Under the pieces are notes generated by a model. The model was not told where the DNA came from. It made no database searches and worked only from the letters and a program-made list of their open reading frames with translations. This document shows positions 46,478-52,291 of a stretch of DNA of 64,000 nucleotides, piece by piece. The position numbers and the translations under genes are program-made. This DNA comes from Panorpa germanica (lineage: Eukaryota > Arthropoda > Insecta > Mecoptera > Panorpidae): assembly GCA_963678705.1 (NCBI GenBank), contig OY783208.1, positions 4,464,001 to 4,528,000 of the forward strand, read 5' to 3'. Positions within the stretch are counted from its first letter, which is position 1, and each line of letters opens with the position of its first letter.

Positions 46478-48438
46478 TTATAGCCCTTCATCCCTATATA
46501 TTTATTATTTCATGTTTTACGCCCGCCGCCATTGGAAATTTAAAATTTTGTCTAATTTTCCTTTAATTACCATCTATATAGGGCCCACGTTCCAAATTTC
46601 AACGTTTTAGGTCTGTTACGACATTGCAACCAAAAATTCACGCCACTACTGAATTCAAATTTTGATATTCCAATTATTAGCAAACATGCACAATTAGTGC
46701 CTTAATACATACCCTTAGTTTTAATATTATTTTTTCAATATTAAATTTTAATATAAATTAAATTTTTTTACTGTCTGAACTCCCGCCGCCACTGGAAATT
46801 TAGGGCCGTGTTATTTTTTTTCATTAATTACTGTCCACAAGGAGCCTACATATTAAATTTGAACGTCCTTACTCAATTCCAACATTGCTCCCAGAAATTC
46901 GCGCCTCTACTGAACTTAAGTTTCTAGTCTCCAAGTATTGGCAAATGTGCACATTTATGATCTCAATACACATACCAAATTTCAGTTTTCTATCTTTTCT
47001 AGTTCGTCAGATATTTACAAAAGTATTTTTTCGAATTTTCCAGTTTTGTTCATTTTAGCATTAGAGCCTCTCACATATCTCCGCTACTGAATTAAAGTCC
47101 AAATATGTACCTCTTTATCGTTCTTATCATCAGTTTATTACCTCTGCCCTAATGTTACACTAAAGAAAATGTAGTTTCTTTATATTTTTATTGTTATTGT
47201 CAATCTATATCTGCATACTAAATTTCAGCTTTGTATTTAAATTTTAGCATTAGTACCCCCCACATACCACCGCTACTGAACAAGTTTGTCAAATTTAAGC
47301 ATGAGGATCTATTTTATTTGTATCTAAGAATATATATTCTAAACTATAGCCTTTCATCTCCATATATTTCAAATATCTGGTTTTTGGCCCCCAGCACCCG
47401 CCGCCTCTGGAAAGTTGCAAATTTCTATAGTGTGTCTTTAATGACACTCTATATATGGCCCCCGTTCCAAATTTTAACGTTCTAGCTCTGTTGCGACATT
47501 GCCCCCAAAAATTCACGCCGCTACTGAATTAAAATTTTGGTAATCTAATTATTGGCAAACATGCGCAATTAGTGTCTCCATACATACCCTAAGTTATAAT
47601 ACTACATTTTCAATATTTCTGGCTTTTACTGTCTCAACTCCCGCCGCCACTGGAAATTTGGGGCTGTTTATTTTTTTTCATTAATTACTGTCTACAGCGA
47701 GCCTACATATTAAATTTGAACGTCCTAACTCTATTCTAACATTGCCCCCAGAAATTCGCGCCGCTACTGAACTTAAATTTCAAATTTCCAACTATGGGAA
47801 AATGTGCACAATTATGATCTCAATACACATACCAAATTTCAGTTTTCTATTTTTTCTAGTTCGTCAGATATTATCAAAAGTATTTTTTCGAATTTTCCAG
47901 TTTTTCCAGTATAAGTTTTTCCACGGAAATTCAGGGGAAAATTCAGGGACGTAGAAAGTCTTAGAAATTCGTCCTTTACATCGTACCAAAATTTGAAGAA
48001 CTTTGTAGGCGCCGTTTAGAAGATACCATATACGATTTTGTTACCATATATATATATATCGCTCTAAATAAACAAATAACGCTCTATATAAATATCTATG
48101 AGTTCTTATGGGTTTTCCATGTTAAATTGGAACATTACGAACATTATAATAGTAAGATGATAAAAATATCAACACTTTTCATGGAAATATTGCGTTTATT
48201 ATTGATTTAGAATGGAACCCAATAAAAATTCATAAATCTTTTGTTTAAGGTCCGAGAAAGTAATGAGTTCAAACTAGAAGAAGATCTATACTCCAAGCTG
48301 GTGTTCTTATTCCGATCTCCAGAAACTTTGGTAAAGTTCACGCGTCCTCTTGGGTTCTATGAGGCAGCTAATCAGGACTACGTCGACGAATATGATGATG
48401 AAAGGGAAGCCGATGAATCTCACATCCAAATTAAATAA
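11558..48438 (+). CDS. Piezo: Piezo-type mechanosensitive channel, 3' half (8 exons)
   Basis: Exons: 11558-11767, 12553-12835, 14353-14598, 16424-16605, 18016-18270, 19097-19424, 19836-19977, 48250-48438, all with AG/GT borders and matching phases. Piezo proteins are trimeric plasma-membrane cation channels opened by mechanical force. The exons cover the last transmembrane region and anchor ([30 protein letters not shown]), the outer helix, the extracellular cap, the inner pore helix ([16 protein letters not shown]) and the C-terminal domain ([20 protein letters not shown]). The 5' part lies outside the window. Exons 2 and 3 hold five -1 frame breaks, so the gene as sequenced is not translatable through that part; the other six exons are intact. 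It could be Piezo or the insect paralogue Piezo-like; I cannot tell which. Neighbouring zinc-finger genes are antisense and unrelated in function. Confidence 0.88.
12030..12480 (+). repeat. Intronic dispersed repeat, copy 1
   Basis: It shares the phrases acaacatattaagtttattg, ctgtcggagatatagag and gtcaccggagattcgctgtc with 20960-21560. A more diverged relative lies around 17100-17400. No terminal structure was recognised; its end lies just before the acceptor of Piezo exon b. Confidence 0.7.
12553..12835 (+). pseudogene. Piezo: Piezo exon b, three frame breaks
   Basis: Acceptor ttttcag, donor gtacgt. It starts in frame with [10 protein letters not shown], then loses one base in what should be a Trp codon (12584-12585) before [24 protein letters not shown] second base is missing at 12655-12656 before GNFICKHYN, and a third -1 shift lies between about 12700 and 12713 before [16 protein letters not shown]. 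The exon then runs in frame to its donor. All three are -1 shifts. This is the segment leading to the anchor. Confidence 0.85.
12842..13063 (+). mobile_element. Truncated TSD-less MITE, copy M2
   Basis: Left part of the M1-type element without its outer inverted repeat. It begins 6 bp after the donor of Piezo exon b and is cut off by the Helitron-like element at 13064. Confidence 0.8.
13064..14228 (+). mobile_element. Non-autonomous Helitron-like element
   Basis: Its proposed 5' end is TC after an A (13064, followed by ctatattataatgttcc). The 3' end is a small stem (TCGC-TTT-GCGA, 14202-14212), 12 nt and then CTAG at 14225-14228, followed by T. These are the marks of Helitrons: 5' TC, 3' hairpin, CTRR, A/T insertion. 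It has no coding capacity. MITE M3 is nested inside it. Confidence 0.6.
13709..14127 (+). mobile_element. TSD-less MITE, copy M3, nested in a Helitron
   Basis: Inverted repeats TGGGCTTGTGTCCT and AGGACACAAGCCCA. The joined flanks (aaatatttgaa plus tttgaaaatag) align without gap to the related Helitron copy at 51180-51260 (minus), so there is no duplication although tttgaa happens to occur on both sides. Confidence 0.85.
14353..14598 (+). pseudogene. Piezo: Piezo exon c, two frame breaks
   Basis: Acceptor cgtttcag, donor gtaagt. It encodes [18 protein letters not shown] and the outer-helix-like [19 protein letters not shown] up to NLPTE. A -1 shift near 14529 leads into VAELRIDS and another near 14553 into [15 protein letters not shown], which ends in the phase expected by the next exon. 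Read straight through it stops at 14539-14541. Confidence 0.85.
15852..15915. repeat. (AT)n microsatellite
   Basis: An almost uninterrupted run of at dinucleotides. Confidence 0.95.
15930..16345 (-). repeat. Dispersed repeat, inverted relative to 48595-48965
   Basis: It shares gtcgacccataatgtttca and the neighbouring palindromic-looking ends with 48595-48965 in opposite orientation. It also resembles one arm of the TGGGCTTGTGTCCT elements (ggagatatagcaatt-type phrases). Probably a related MITE. Confidence 0.65.
16424..16605 (+). CDS. Piezo: Piezo exon d: cap domain
   Basis: Acceptor ttcaacag, donor gtaggt (a weaker consensus). Encodes part of the extracellular cap, including [14 protein letters not shown] and [19 protein letters not shown]. 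The Gly codon split at its end is completed exactly by the next exon. The frame is intact. Confidence 0.85.
16606..18015. other. Piezo intron with a Helitron-like fragment
   Basis: Between exons d and e. From about 17400 to 17910 it carries the Helitron-like family (ctcggcaataactgcccccg, then cgtaatacacacgcaaaa). The part from 16670 to 17400 includes a diverged relative of the intronic repeat at 12030. No gene was found. Confidence 0.5.
18016..18270 (+). CDS. Piezo: Piezo exon e: cap domain
   Basis: Acceptor atttccag, donor gtaagt. Encodes [15 protein letters not shown] and [15 protein letters not shown]; the LFPKF-type stretch is typical of the Piezo cap. Open throughout; reading past the donor reaches a stop at 18339-18341. 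Confidence 0.87.
18295..19060 (-). mobile_element. Non-autonomous Helitron-like element filling an intron
   Basis: On the minus strand it ends in CTAA (18295-18298) followed by T, preceded by a degenerate acg/cgt hairpin. Its other end, near 19060, matches the 5' terminal phrase of the family only loosely. It takes up about 765 of the 826 bp of the intron between Piezo exons e and f. Confidence 0.6.
19097..19424 (+). CDS. Piezo: Piezo exon f: end of cap, start of inner helix
   Basis: Acceptor cccaatag, donor gtaagc. Encodes a divergent, charged cap segment ([20 protein letters not shown]) with two cysteines near its end, then [18 protein letters not shown], corresponding to the FNDKVSPPSLGFL-type approach to the inner pore helix. 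The cap segment is the least conserved part of this copy. Confidence 0.82.
19425..19835. other. Piezo intron without recognised features
   Basis: Between exons f and g. Unique-looking AT-rich sequence. Confidence 0.5.
19836..19977 (+). CDS. Piezo: Piezo exon g: inner pore helix
   Basis: Acceptor attttag, donor gtaagc. Encodes [20 protein letters not shown] followed by [20 protein letters not shown], which match the inner helix and the beam-adjacent EELPNVDRILKLCTDIFL-type segment of animal Piezos. Ends in phase 0, as the terminal exon requires. Confidence 0.92.
20099..20549 (-). mobile_element. TSD-less MITE, copy M4
   Basis: Starts TGGGCTTGTGTCCT and ends AGGACACAAGCCCA, in the opposite orientation to M1. 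It sits between AA and TT. An internal stretch near the left end is missing compared with M1. Confidence 0.85.
20960..21560 (+). repeat. Intronic dispersed repeat, copy 2
   Basis: Second and longer copy of the repeat at 12030-12480. It includes an open frame (21349-21666) that I attribute to chance. Confidence 0.7.
21674..24075 (-). mobile_element. Helitron-like element with nested inverted arms
   Basis: The left end on the minus strand is a perfect stem CGTCGC-TT-GCGACG (21688-21701), 10 nt and then CTAG (21674-21677). The right end carries an inverted copy of the same subterminal sequence (outer arms about 21711-22020 and 23768-24075) but lacks the hairpin. A second, shorter-spaced inverted pair lies inside (23146-23765). 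Part of the middle is homologous to 28985-30120 and 46300-47990. Confidence 0.6.
23146..23765. repeat. Near-perfect 290-bp foldback palindrome
   Basis: Arms 23146-23434 and 23476-23765 are inverted copies with only a few differences, separated by 41 bp. The transcript or single strand could form a very long hairpin. Confidence 0.9.
24076..26780 (+). ncRNA. Possible spliced non-coding transcript
   Basis: A 2.7-kb island without transposon matches inside the last Piezo intron. It begins with a less AT-rich stretch (24290-24440). Consensus splice signals occur in order: donor aag/gtaagt after about 25049, acceptor ttttcag before 25461, donor aaag/gtaagt after 25528, acceptor gtttcag before 26184. 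The implied exons have no coding capacity. The transcription start, polyadenylation site and function are not visible. Chance splice-like signals are a real alternative. Confidence 0.25.
26781..26908 (+). mobile_element. Helitron-like 3' end
   Basis: Perfect stem CGTCGC-TT-GCGACG (26881-26894), 10 nt, CTAG (26905-26908), then T. A second degraded hairpin end lies just before it at about 26800-26822. The 5' portion was not delimited. Confidence 0.6.
26963..27063 (-). mobile_element. 3' end of a relative of the large Helitron, cut by a LINE
   Basis: It shares agcgcttcgccccgtcgc and the following 80 bp or so with the 3' end of the large Helitron at 30334. It is interrupted by the LINE fragment that starts at 27064. 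Confidence 0.6.
27064..28357 (-). pseudogene. LINE fragment, copy 2 (RT C-terminus to 3' end)
   Basis: It matches 8150-9530 closely: [14 protein letters not shown], the [11 protein letters not shown] region, [19 protein letters not shown] and the CX2CX8HX4C knuckle. It begins inside the RT palm just before YADD, so most of the element is missing at the 5' end. The frame is broken near 27584 and near 27950, where a single base is missing from the Trp-Gly junction that carries a TGA in copy 1. No clear target-site duplication was found. Confidence 0.88.
28380..28984. repeat. Degenerate C-rich tandem repeat
   Basis: Units of about 230 bp: the phrase tgccccgccc followed by cacctcttggctccatgctc occurs near 28420-28470 and again near 28650-28695, with a third, poorer unit after 28730. 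The base composition is distinctly less AT-rich than the neighbourhood. No known family was recognised. Confidence 0.6.
28985..30327 (-). mobile_element. Helitron-like fragment with internal repeats
   Basis: Homologous to 22266-23420 and to 46300-48150. It contains the recurring ccgctactgaa phrase at about 245-bp spacing and ends with the 5' terminal phrase (ggaacatt...cattataata) immediately before the 3' end of the large Helitron. Confidence 0.65.
30332..30360 (-). terminator. Helitron 3' terminal hairpin and CTAG
   Basis: A 6-bp GC-rich stem with a 3-nt loop lies 10 nt before CTAG on the minus strand, the standard Helitron 3' end that stops rolling-circle transfer. Sister ends are at 14202-14228, 21674-21701 and 26881-26908. 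Confidence 0.75.
30630..31200. repeat. Direct repeat left of the SGNH gene
   Basis: It shares, in the same order, a cagtcaayttatctgtaa phrase (30638), a cgtgaaggtt phrase (30848), and a gaagggatattatagggaaatg-like phrase with 32450-32790. The copies are diverged but collinear. Confidence 0.6.
31232..32306 (-). CDS. SGNH/GDSL-type hydrolase, five exons
   Basis: Exons on the minus strand: 32184-32306, 31848-32069, 31558-31729, 31410-31485, 31232-31325; introns are 72-118 bp with AG/GT borders. The first exon carries the ATG as its last codon, with an in-frame stop 15 nt upstream. The protein of about 190 residues opens with [12 protein letters not shown] (block I, GDS replaced by GAS with the Ser kept), then KGGRTS (block II), LIGVNDIL (block III, GxND) and ends with [18 protein letters not shown] (block V, DxxH). 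The catalytic Ser, Asn, Asp and His positions are therefore all present. No signal peptide or membrane segment is seen. The donor of the third exon is the least certain border. It lies on the same strand as, and downstream of, the Helitron Rep/helicase. The substrate is unknown; esterase or acyl hydrolase is the family expectation. Confidence 0.6.
32450..32790. repeat. Direct repeat right of the SGNH gene
   Basis: Partner of 30630-31200. Together they bracket the SGNH gene within the Helitron. Confidence 0.6.
32942..34440. repeat. 228-bp satellite array, about 6.5 units
   Basis: The phrase aacatttcc is found at 33007, 33235, 33462, 33691, 33918, 34147 and 34376, a period of 227-229 bp. Units 3 and 5 share tcctacgaga and ttaacattat, whereas units 4 and 6 share tcccacgaga and gatcattat, giving a 456-bp dimer as the higher-order unit. 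It lies directly 3' of the Rep/helicase gene. Confidence 0.95.
34541..40831 (-). CDS. Helitron Rep/PIF1-type helicase with N-terminal protease-like domain
   Basis: A single frame of about 2096 codons, interrupted by one TAA at 39590-39592 (CAA in sister repeat units). Residues 40-190: GDFNQ, then [11 protein letters not shown], then LFDSHARG, the Gln, Cys and Asp-x-His order of C76-type deubiquitinases. Residues 270-420 are basic and largely 23-residue repeats up to about 680. The part after the stop (1679 residues) has a Cys-rich N-terminal motif, the HUH motif (RGLPHIHIL, near residue 770 of that part), the two-Tyr motif ([12 protein letters not shown], near 917), Walker A (GPGGSGKT, near 1250), Walker B (IIWDEV), [11 protein letters not shown] and the C-terminal helicase motif [16 protein letters not shown]. 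The 1679-residue part alone contains complete Rep and helicase domains, so re-initiation or a recent mutation are both possible. Confidence 0.92.
38990..39790 (-). repeat. 69-bp (23-codon) tandem repeats within the Helitron gene
   Basis: Ten or eleven units of the type [18 protein letters not shown] plus NQNKR or SRNKR. Units alternate DRQKR...SRNKR with AREIR...NQNKR, so part of the array repeats as 46-residue pairs. The predicted product is a highly charged helix or coiled coil between the protease-like and Rep domains. The TAA lies in the second unit. Confidence 0.93.
40861..44780. other. AT-rich region, no gene recognised
   Basis: A short AT run follows the Helitron gene (40850-40872). 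The rest shows many stops in all frames. A few short coding-like phrases around 41600-41700 could not be extended or assigned. The 5' end of the Helitron should lie near the start of this stretch. Confidence 0.45.
44780..45160. repeat. Diverged MITE remnant
   Basis: It resembles the interior of the TGGGCTTGTGTCCT elements (ggagatgttaacaattaaa, atttctatatctccgtcaac) but has no recognisable ends. Confidence 0.5.
45450..48155 (-). mobile_element. Composite of Helitron-like fragments
   Basis: Related to 22020-23560 and 28985-30327. It contains ccgctactgaa phrases at about 46350, 47083, 47271, 47518 and 47761, and ends with the ggaacattacgaacattata terminal phrase at about 48150, 95 bp before the last Piezo exon. 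An (AT)n run at 46417-46473 interrupts it. The part at 45780-45960 is less AT-rich (ggggccccgggc). Confidence 0.6.
46417..46473. repeat. (AT)n microsatellite
   Basis: An uninterrupted ta dinucleotide run. Confidence 0.95.
48250..48438 (+). CDS. Piezo: Piezo terminal exon: C-terminal domain
   Basis: Acceptor tgtttaag. Encodes [31 protein letters not shown] and an acidic tail to the stop at 48436-48438. An AATAAA at 48434-48439 overlaps the stop codon and further AATAAA-like signals follow near 48538 and 48632. It is separated from the previous exon by about 28.3 kb, yet the phase and the protein sequence join exactly. Confidence 0.9.
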   Translation, partial: VRESNEFKLEEDLYSKLVFLFRSPETLVKFTRPLGFYEAANQDYVDEYDDEREADESHIQIK

Positions 48439-48594
48439 ACACACAAACATTTCCAAATCATTCTTTCTATTTTTCTTTTTTTATATTTATTTTATATTTT
48501 GTACATACCTGTTTTTATTTTTTTTATTTATTTGTTTTAAATTAATAAACTTATTTATATCACCTTGATTCTTTGCTATAAACTTCTATTTTTA

Positions 48595-48965
48595 ATGGTC
48601 GATTCTTTAGTTATTTACTAAAATATTGGTGAATAAAACGTATATTGTCGTTTTTAATTTATTAAATATTCAAAAATTGACAGAGATATCTATTTAAAGT
48701 TTAAATTTTATTTCATCGCGTAATATTCCTAAGGTAATGTTATTTATTTTTCGTTTTACATCACGACATTATATTGAAACATTATGGGTCGACGCAACAG
48801 CTACTTTAGCTTTGACGTTTAATTCTGCATCTCTTTTGCATTTCTCTTGTTTAAAAGTGATGGTAAAGGTTGGCAAATGGTAGTGGGGAAGAAGGTGAGG
48901 AAGCAATGACTATTTCAATCATTAATAACTTCTATAATATTGCGAATTGAATAAAAATAATTTAA
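48595..48965 (+). repeat. Dispersed repeat, partner of 15930-16345
   Basis: Inverted relative to the copy in the third Piezo intron; both contain gggtcgacgcaacagc-type sequence. Confidence 0.65.
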
Positions 48966-48970
48966 TTGTA

Positions 48971-49594
48971 CTCATTTTTTAGTGGTCGATTTTTCAATTG
49001 TTAATTGAAATTGATGTTAATAAATGTGTATTGGCGTGTCTATTTTATTAATTATCTAAATGTTGACGGAGATATAGCAATTTAAAGTTTAAATTGTAGT
49101 TTTAGCGCTAGAAATGTTCGGCCATATTTGTATGACGTGAAATGCATTTTAACGTCAGTTATTTGTTGATTAGGTCAGTGCTGTAGTAATGTTTTGTAGT
49201 TGTTGGTAGTCGAAATAATGAAGTCAAGTCAAAGAATAATAAGTTTTTATTTTATTTAACCCTGCTAAGGCAGACATAATATTGAAATTTAATTGTTCCT
49301 TGAAATAGCTGTAAATTATATTTGATATTTTGATATATAAATACATATAGCAGAGATTTATGAGCTGTAAGGTTGGTAACCTTACACAAGAATTGTGATG
49401 TCACATGCATTTGGAATGTGTACAACGTTGAATCCCTTTAATAATTAAAGAGACGAAATGACTTTTTTAATTGTTAATATCTCTTAACATATAAGGAGTT
49501 ATTAACAAATAATTGAACATTTGAGGTTCTAGTAACCCACTTTATCAATATATAGTACACTTTTATAGAAATTAAGACATAGGACACAAACCCA
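48971..49594 (-). mobile_element. TSD-less MITE, copy M5
   Basis: Its left inverted repeat is lost (begins ctcattttttagtgg); the right end is AGGACACAAACCCA followed by TT. Near full length internally. Confidence 0.8.
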
Positions 49595-49757
49595 TTATAG
49601 CTAATCTACCAATATTTTATCGTTTAGTTTGACCAGACTTAATGTTTTTTTTATTTTTAGTTCTTTTGTTTTACGGTTAAAACTGCGCCTTCTTTATTGA
49701 CTACTCCATTTAAATGTCTTCTACTAATTAACATTTCTTCTTCTTCTTCTTACCTAG

Positions 49758-49905
49758 TTTGAAGAAGTATTGCGAGCATATCTGGATATTCTACGGGATG
49801 TTGTTCGAACCGACCTCTAGAGTTACGACCAACGTGTACGCCATCATGTTCCTGTGCGACTTCATCAATTTCTTGGTCATCATCTTTGGATTTTCTTCAT
49901 TTGGT
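49758..49905 (+). CDS. Piezo: Piezo exon from a second, tandem copy
   Basis: Acceptor ttcttacctag, donor gtaagt. After one carried base it has 49 open codons including KKYCEHIWIFYGMLFEPTSR, TTNVYAIMFLCDFINFLVI and FGFSSFG. In Piezo proteins the MFLCDFINF...FGFSSFG segment immediately precedes the region encoded at 11558, so this exon belongs upstream of the first exon in the window, not after the terminal exon. It ends in phase 0, while 11558 needs two carried bases, so one small exon is missing between them. No following Piezo exon is found before 64000. Confidence 0.85.
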
Positions 49906-50030
49906 GTAAGTAGTTTGCATTTGTTAAGCCAGGTCCACGAGTATTCGTATTCTTCTTCATTTGTAAACAAACATCAAGACAATACGTGCCTAAAAAATGG
50001 ATTGGAATTGGCTTGTACTAAGCTATCTTA

Positions 50031-50823
50031 GGGCCTTATTCTGTAACTTTTCAAAAAATCAGCGGTGGAAATATTTAATTTTTTCATTGATAGAATAAGG
50101 TCGCTGTATTTAAAATATCTAAAGTGGTATTCTGTATGCAAAATGTTCCACCGCCCTTATAATGTACAGCGGTGAAAGAGTATAAACTGGTATTGATGAT
50201 ATTTGACCAATCACGACAAAGTATTAAATATAAAAAATAAAAAATATTTAAAATGACTGTTGTTTATATAATTCCTACATGTCAAAATCTATTAAAAAAA
50301 GTCAATATGGCATCTACGACAAGGAAAACGGGAAAATCAGTGGGAAAATAATTATTATAAATAGAATTTCAAATGGCCATGCACAATTTATGTAAAAAAG
50401 CATTCACCTGAAGCAATAGTTGACAAACAACATAACCTCACTTTCTGATAAATATATATATTCATATGCATACATATTATTATATCTCTGGATAGATTGT
50501 AATATTCTGGGATGTCAATAAAAAAATTAAGAATATATGTATACATATAAATACTAACGTATTTTCTATTTTTTCGTAGAATCTTCCAACTACAGCAAAT
50601 TATTGTTCAAATTGTTTGACAGTTCTCAAAAATACAGTGATGAAAAATTTTAAAGTCACTGCTGAAGGCGACCTTATAATTTGGTCATTTCTTTTCCAGC
50701 GACAAAAATAAAATTGATTGAAATTTCTTATAGAATACCAAATAGTAAATCATCGCTTTTGTAACGTCATTTTACAGCGATGAACATTTTTCACCGGTGA
50801 AAAAACTTTACAGAATAAGGCAC
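50031..50823. mobile_element. PIF/Harbinger MITE
   Basis: Inverted repeats GGGCCTTATTCTGTA and a one-base variant of its complement, flanked by TTA on both sides (50028-50030, 50824-50826). Its ends are homologous to the longer element at 60028-61825. It carries no intact gene; a phrase like catctacgacaaggaaaacg near 50311 may be a remnant of its second ORF. Confidence 0.88.
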
Positions 50824-50826
50824 TTA

Positions 50827-51180
50827 ATGTTAACTTTTCGCTTTAATACGATTTCTCTATGAAAAGTAAAAATGCAACTGGAAATTAGCTTGTGGCAAGC
50901 TAACATATGTCCAGCTTACACTGTAAGTTAATTTTCTAAATGGGCATGTATTTATCTGTTTACCATTACATAAACACTCTCCAATATTTGTTAATTATTG
51001 AAAACAAAATGAACTTGCAGGTTAATATGTATATAATAATAATATAACACATTAAAAGATTAATTTAACCTTATAGCGAGCTAATTCCAAGGTTTATGTT
51101 CTATTTCTTATTAAGAGAGGTTAAGTTATATAAACTTTTAATAGTTTTTTTATATGTATGTGTATATACCTAGTGTGTAT
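50827..51180. other. AT-rich, no features recognised
   Basis: No repeat family or gene seen. Confidence 0.4.
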
Positions 51181-51660
51181 GATTTGAATTTAATAAAATA
51201 ATTCGTAATTTCATTTCACATTTTAATTCCATTTCTAAATTGAAATATTTAACTCGTTTAATATTCATTTTATATATAACAACAAATTAATTTTTTTTTG
51301 TCAAAATATAAAATGTTTTCAATTTATTCGTTATTTGACCAACACTTTTTCAAAATTTAGGATTTTCTTTTTCGATTTGTAAATTAGGTGCCAAAGTTAG
51401 CCCATATACGAAATTTTAACCTTCTAGCACAATTTTTACCTTCAGCGAAAATCGCCCTCGTGCCCCAAAATATATTTTTTTAATTTTATTTTTTAATATG
51501 ATATTCAATTATTACACAATCAAAAATTTGAGCTTTCTCCATAGTTCCCTACCGTGCCCCTCAATTTTTTTGACGCCCCTTTTATTAAGTTTTGAATTTT
51601 CAAATATGTTTGCATTGAATAGCGTAATACACAGACAAAATTACAAATACCGTAAAATAC
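51180..51660 (-). mobile_element. Helitron-like fragment
   Basis: It carries the family phrases (attatttgaccaac, agcacaatttttacc, gcgtaatacacag). It lacks the MITE present in the copy at 13064-14228 and so serves as its empty site. Confidence 0.6.
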
Positions 51661-51687
51661 CTAATTTACCAGCTGTTTAAATAGGAA

Positions 51688-52291
51688 GGGGTTTGTGTCC
51701 TATGTCTTAATTTCTATAAAAGTGTACTATATATTGATAAAGTGGGTTACTAGAACCTCAAATGTTCAATTATTTTTTAATAACTCCTGATATGTTAAGA
51801 GATATAATTATTAAAGGGATTCAACGTTGCACACATTACAAATGCATGTGACATCACAATCCTTGTGTAAGGTTACCAACCTTACAGCTCATAAATCTCT
51901 GTTATATGTATTTATATATCAAAATATCAAATATTATTTACATCTATTTCAAGGGACACTAAAATTCCAATGTTATGTCTGCCTTAGCAAGGTTAAATAA
52001 AATAAAAACTTATTATTCTTTGACTTGACTTTATTATTCGACTACCAACAGCTACAGAACATTACCACAGCACTGACCTACTCAACAAATAACTGACGTT
52101 AAAATGCAAATCACGTCATACAAATATGGTCGACCATTTCTAGCGCTAAAACTACAATTCAAACTTTTAATTGCTATATCTCCGTTAACATTTAGATATT
52201 TAATAAAATAGACACGCCAATACACATTTATTAACATCAATTTCAGTCAACAATTGAAAAATCGACCACTAAAAAATGAGGACACAAACCC
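51688..52291 (+). mobile_element. TSD-less MITE, copy M6
   Basis: Same family and same position relative to the zinc-finger block as M1, so it was duplicated with the block. End variants are GGGTTTGTGTCCT and AGGACACAAACCC. Confidence 0.85.
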
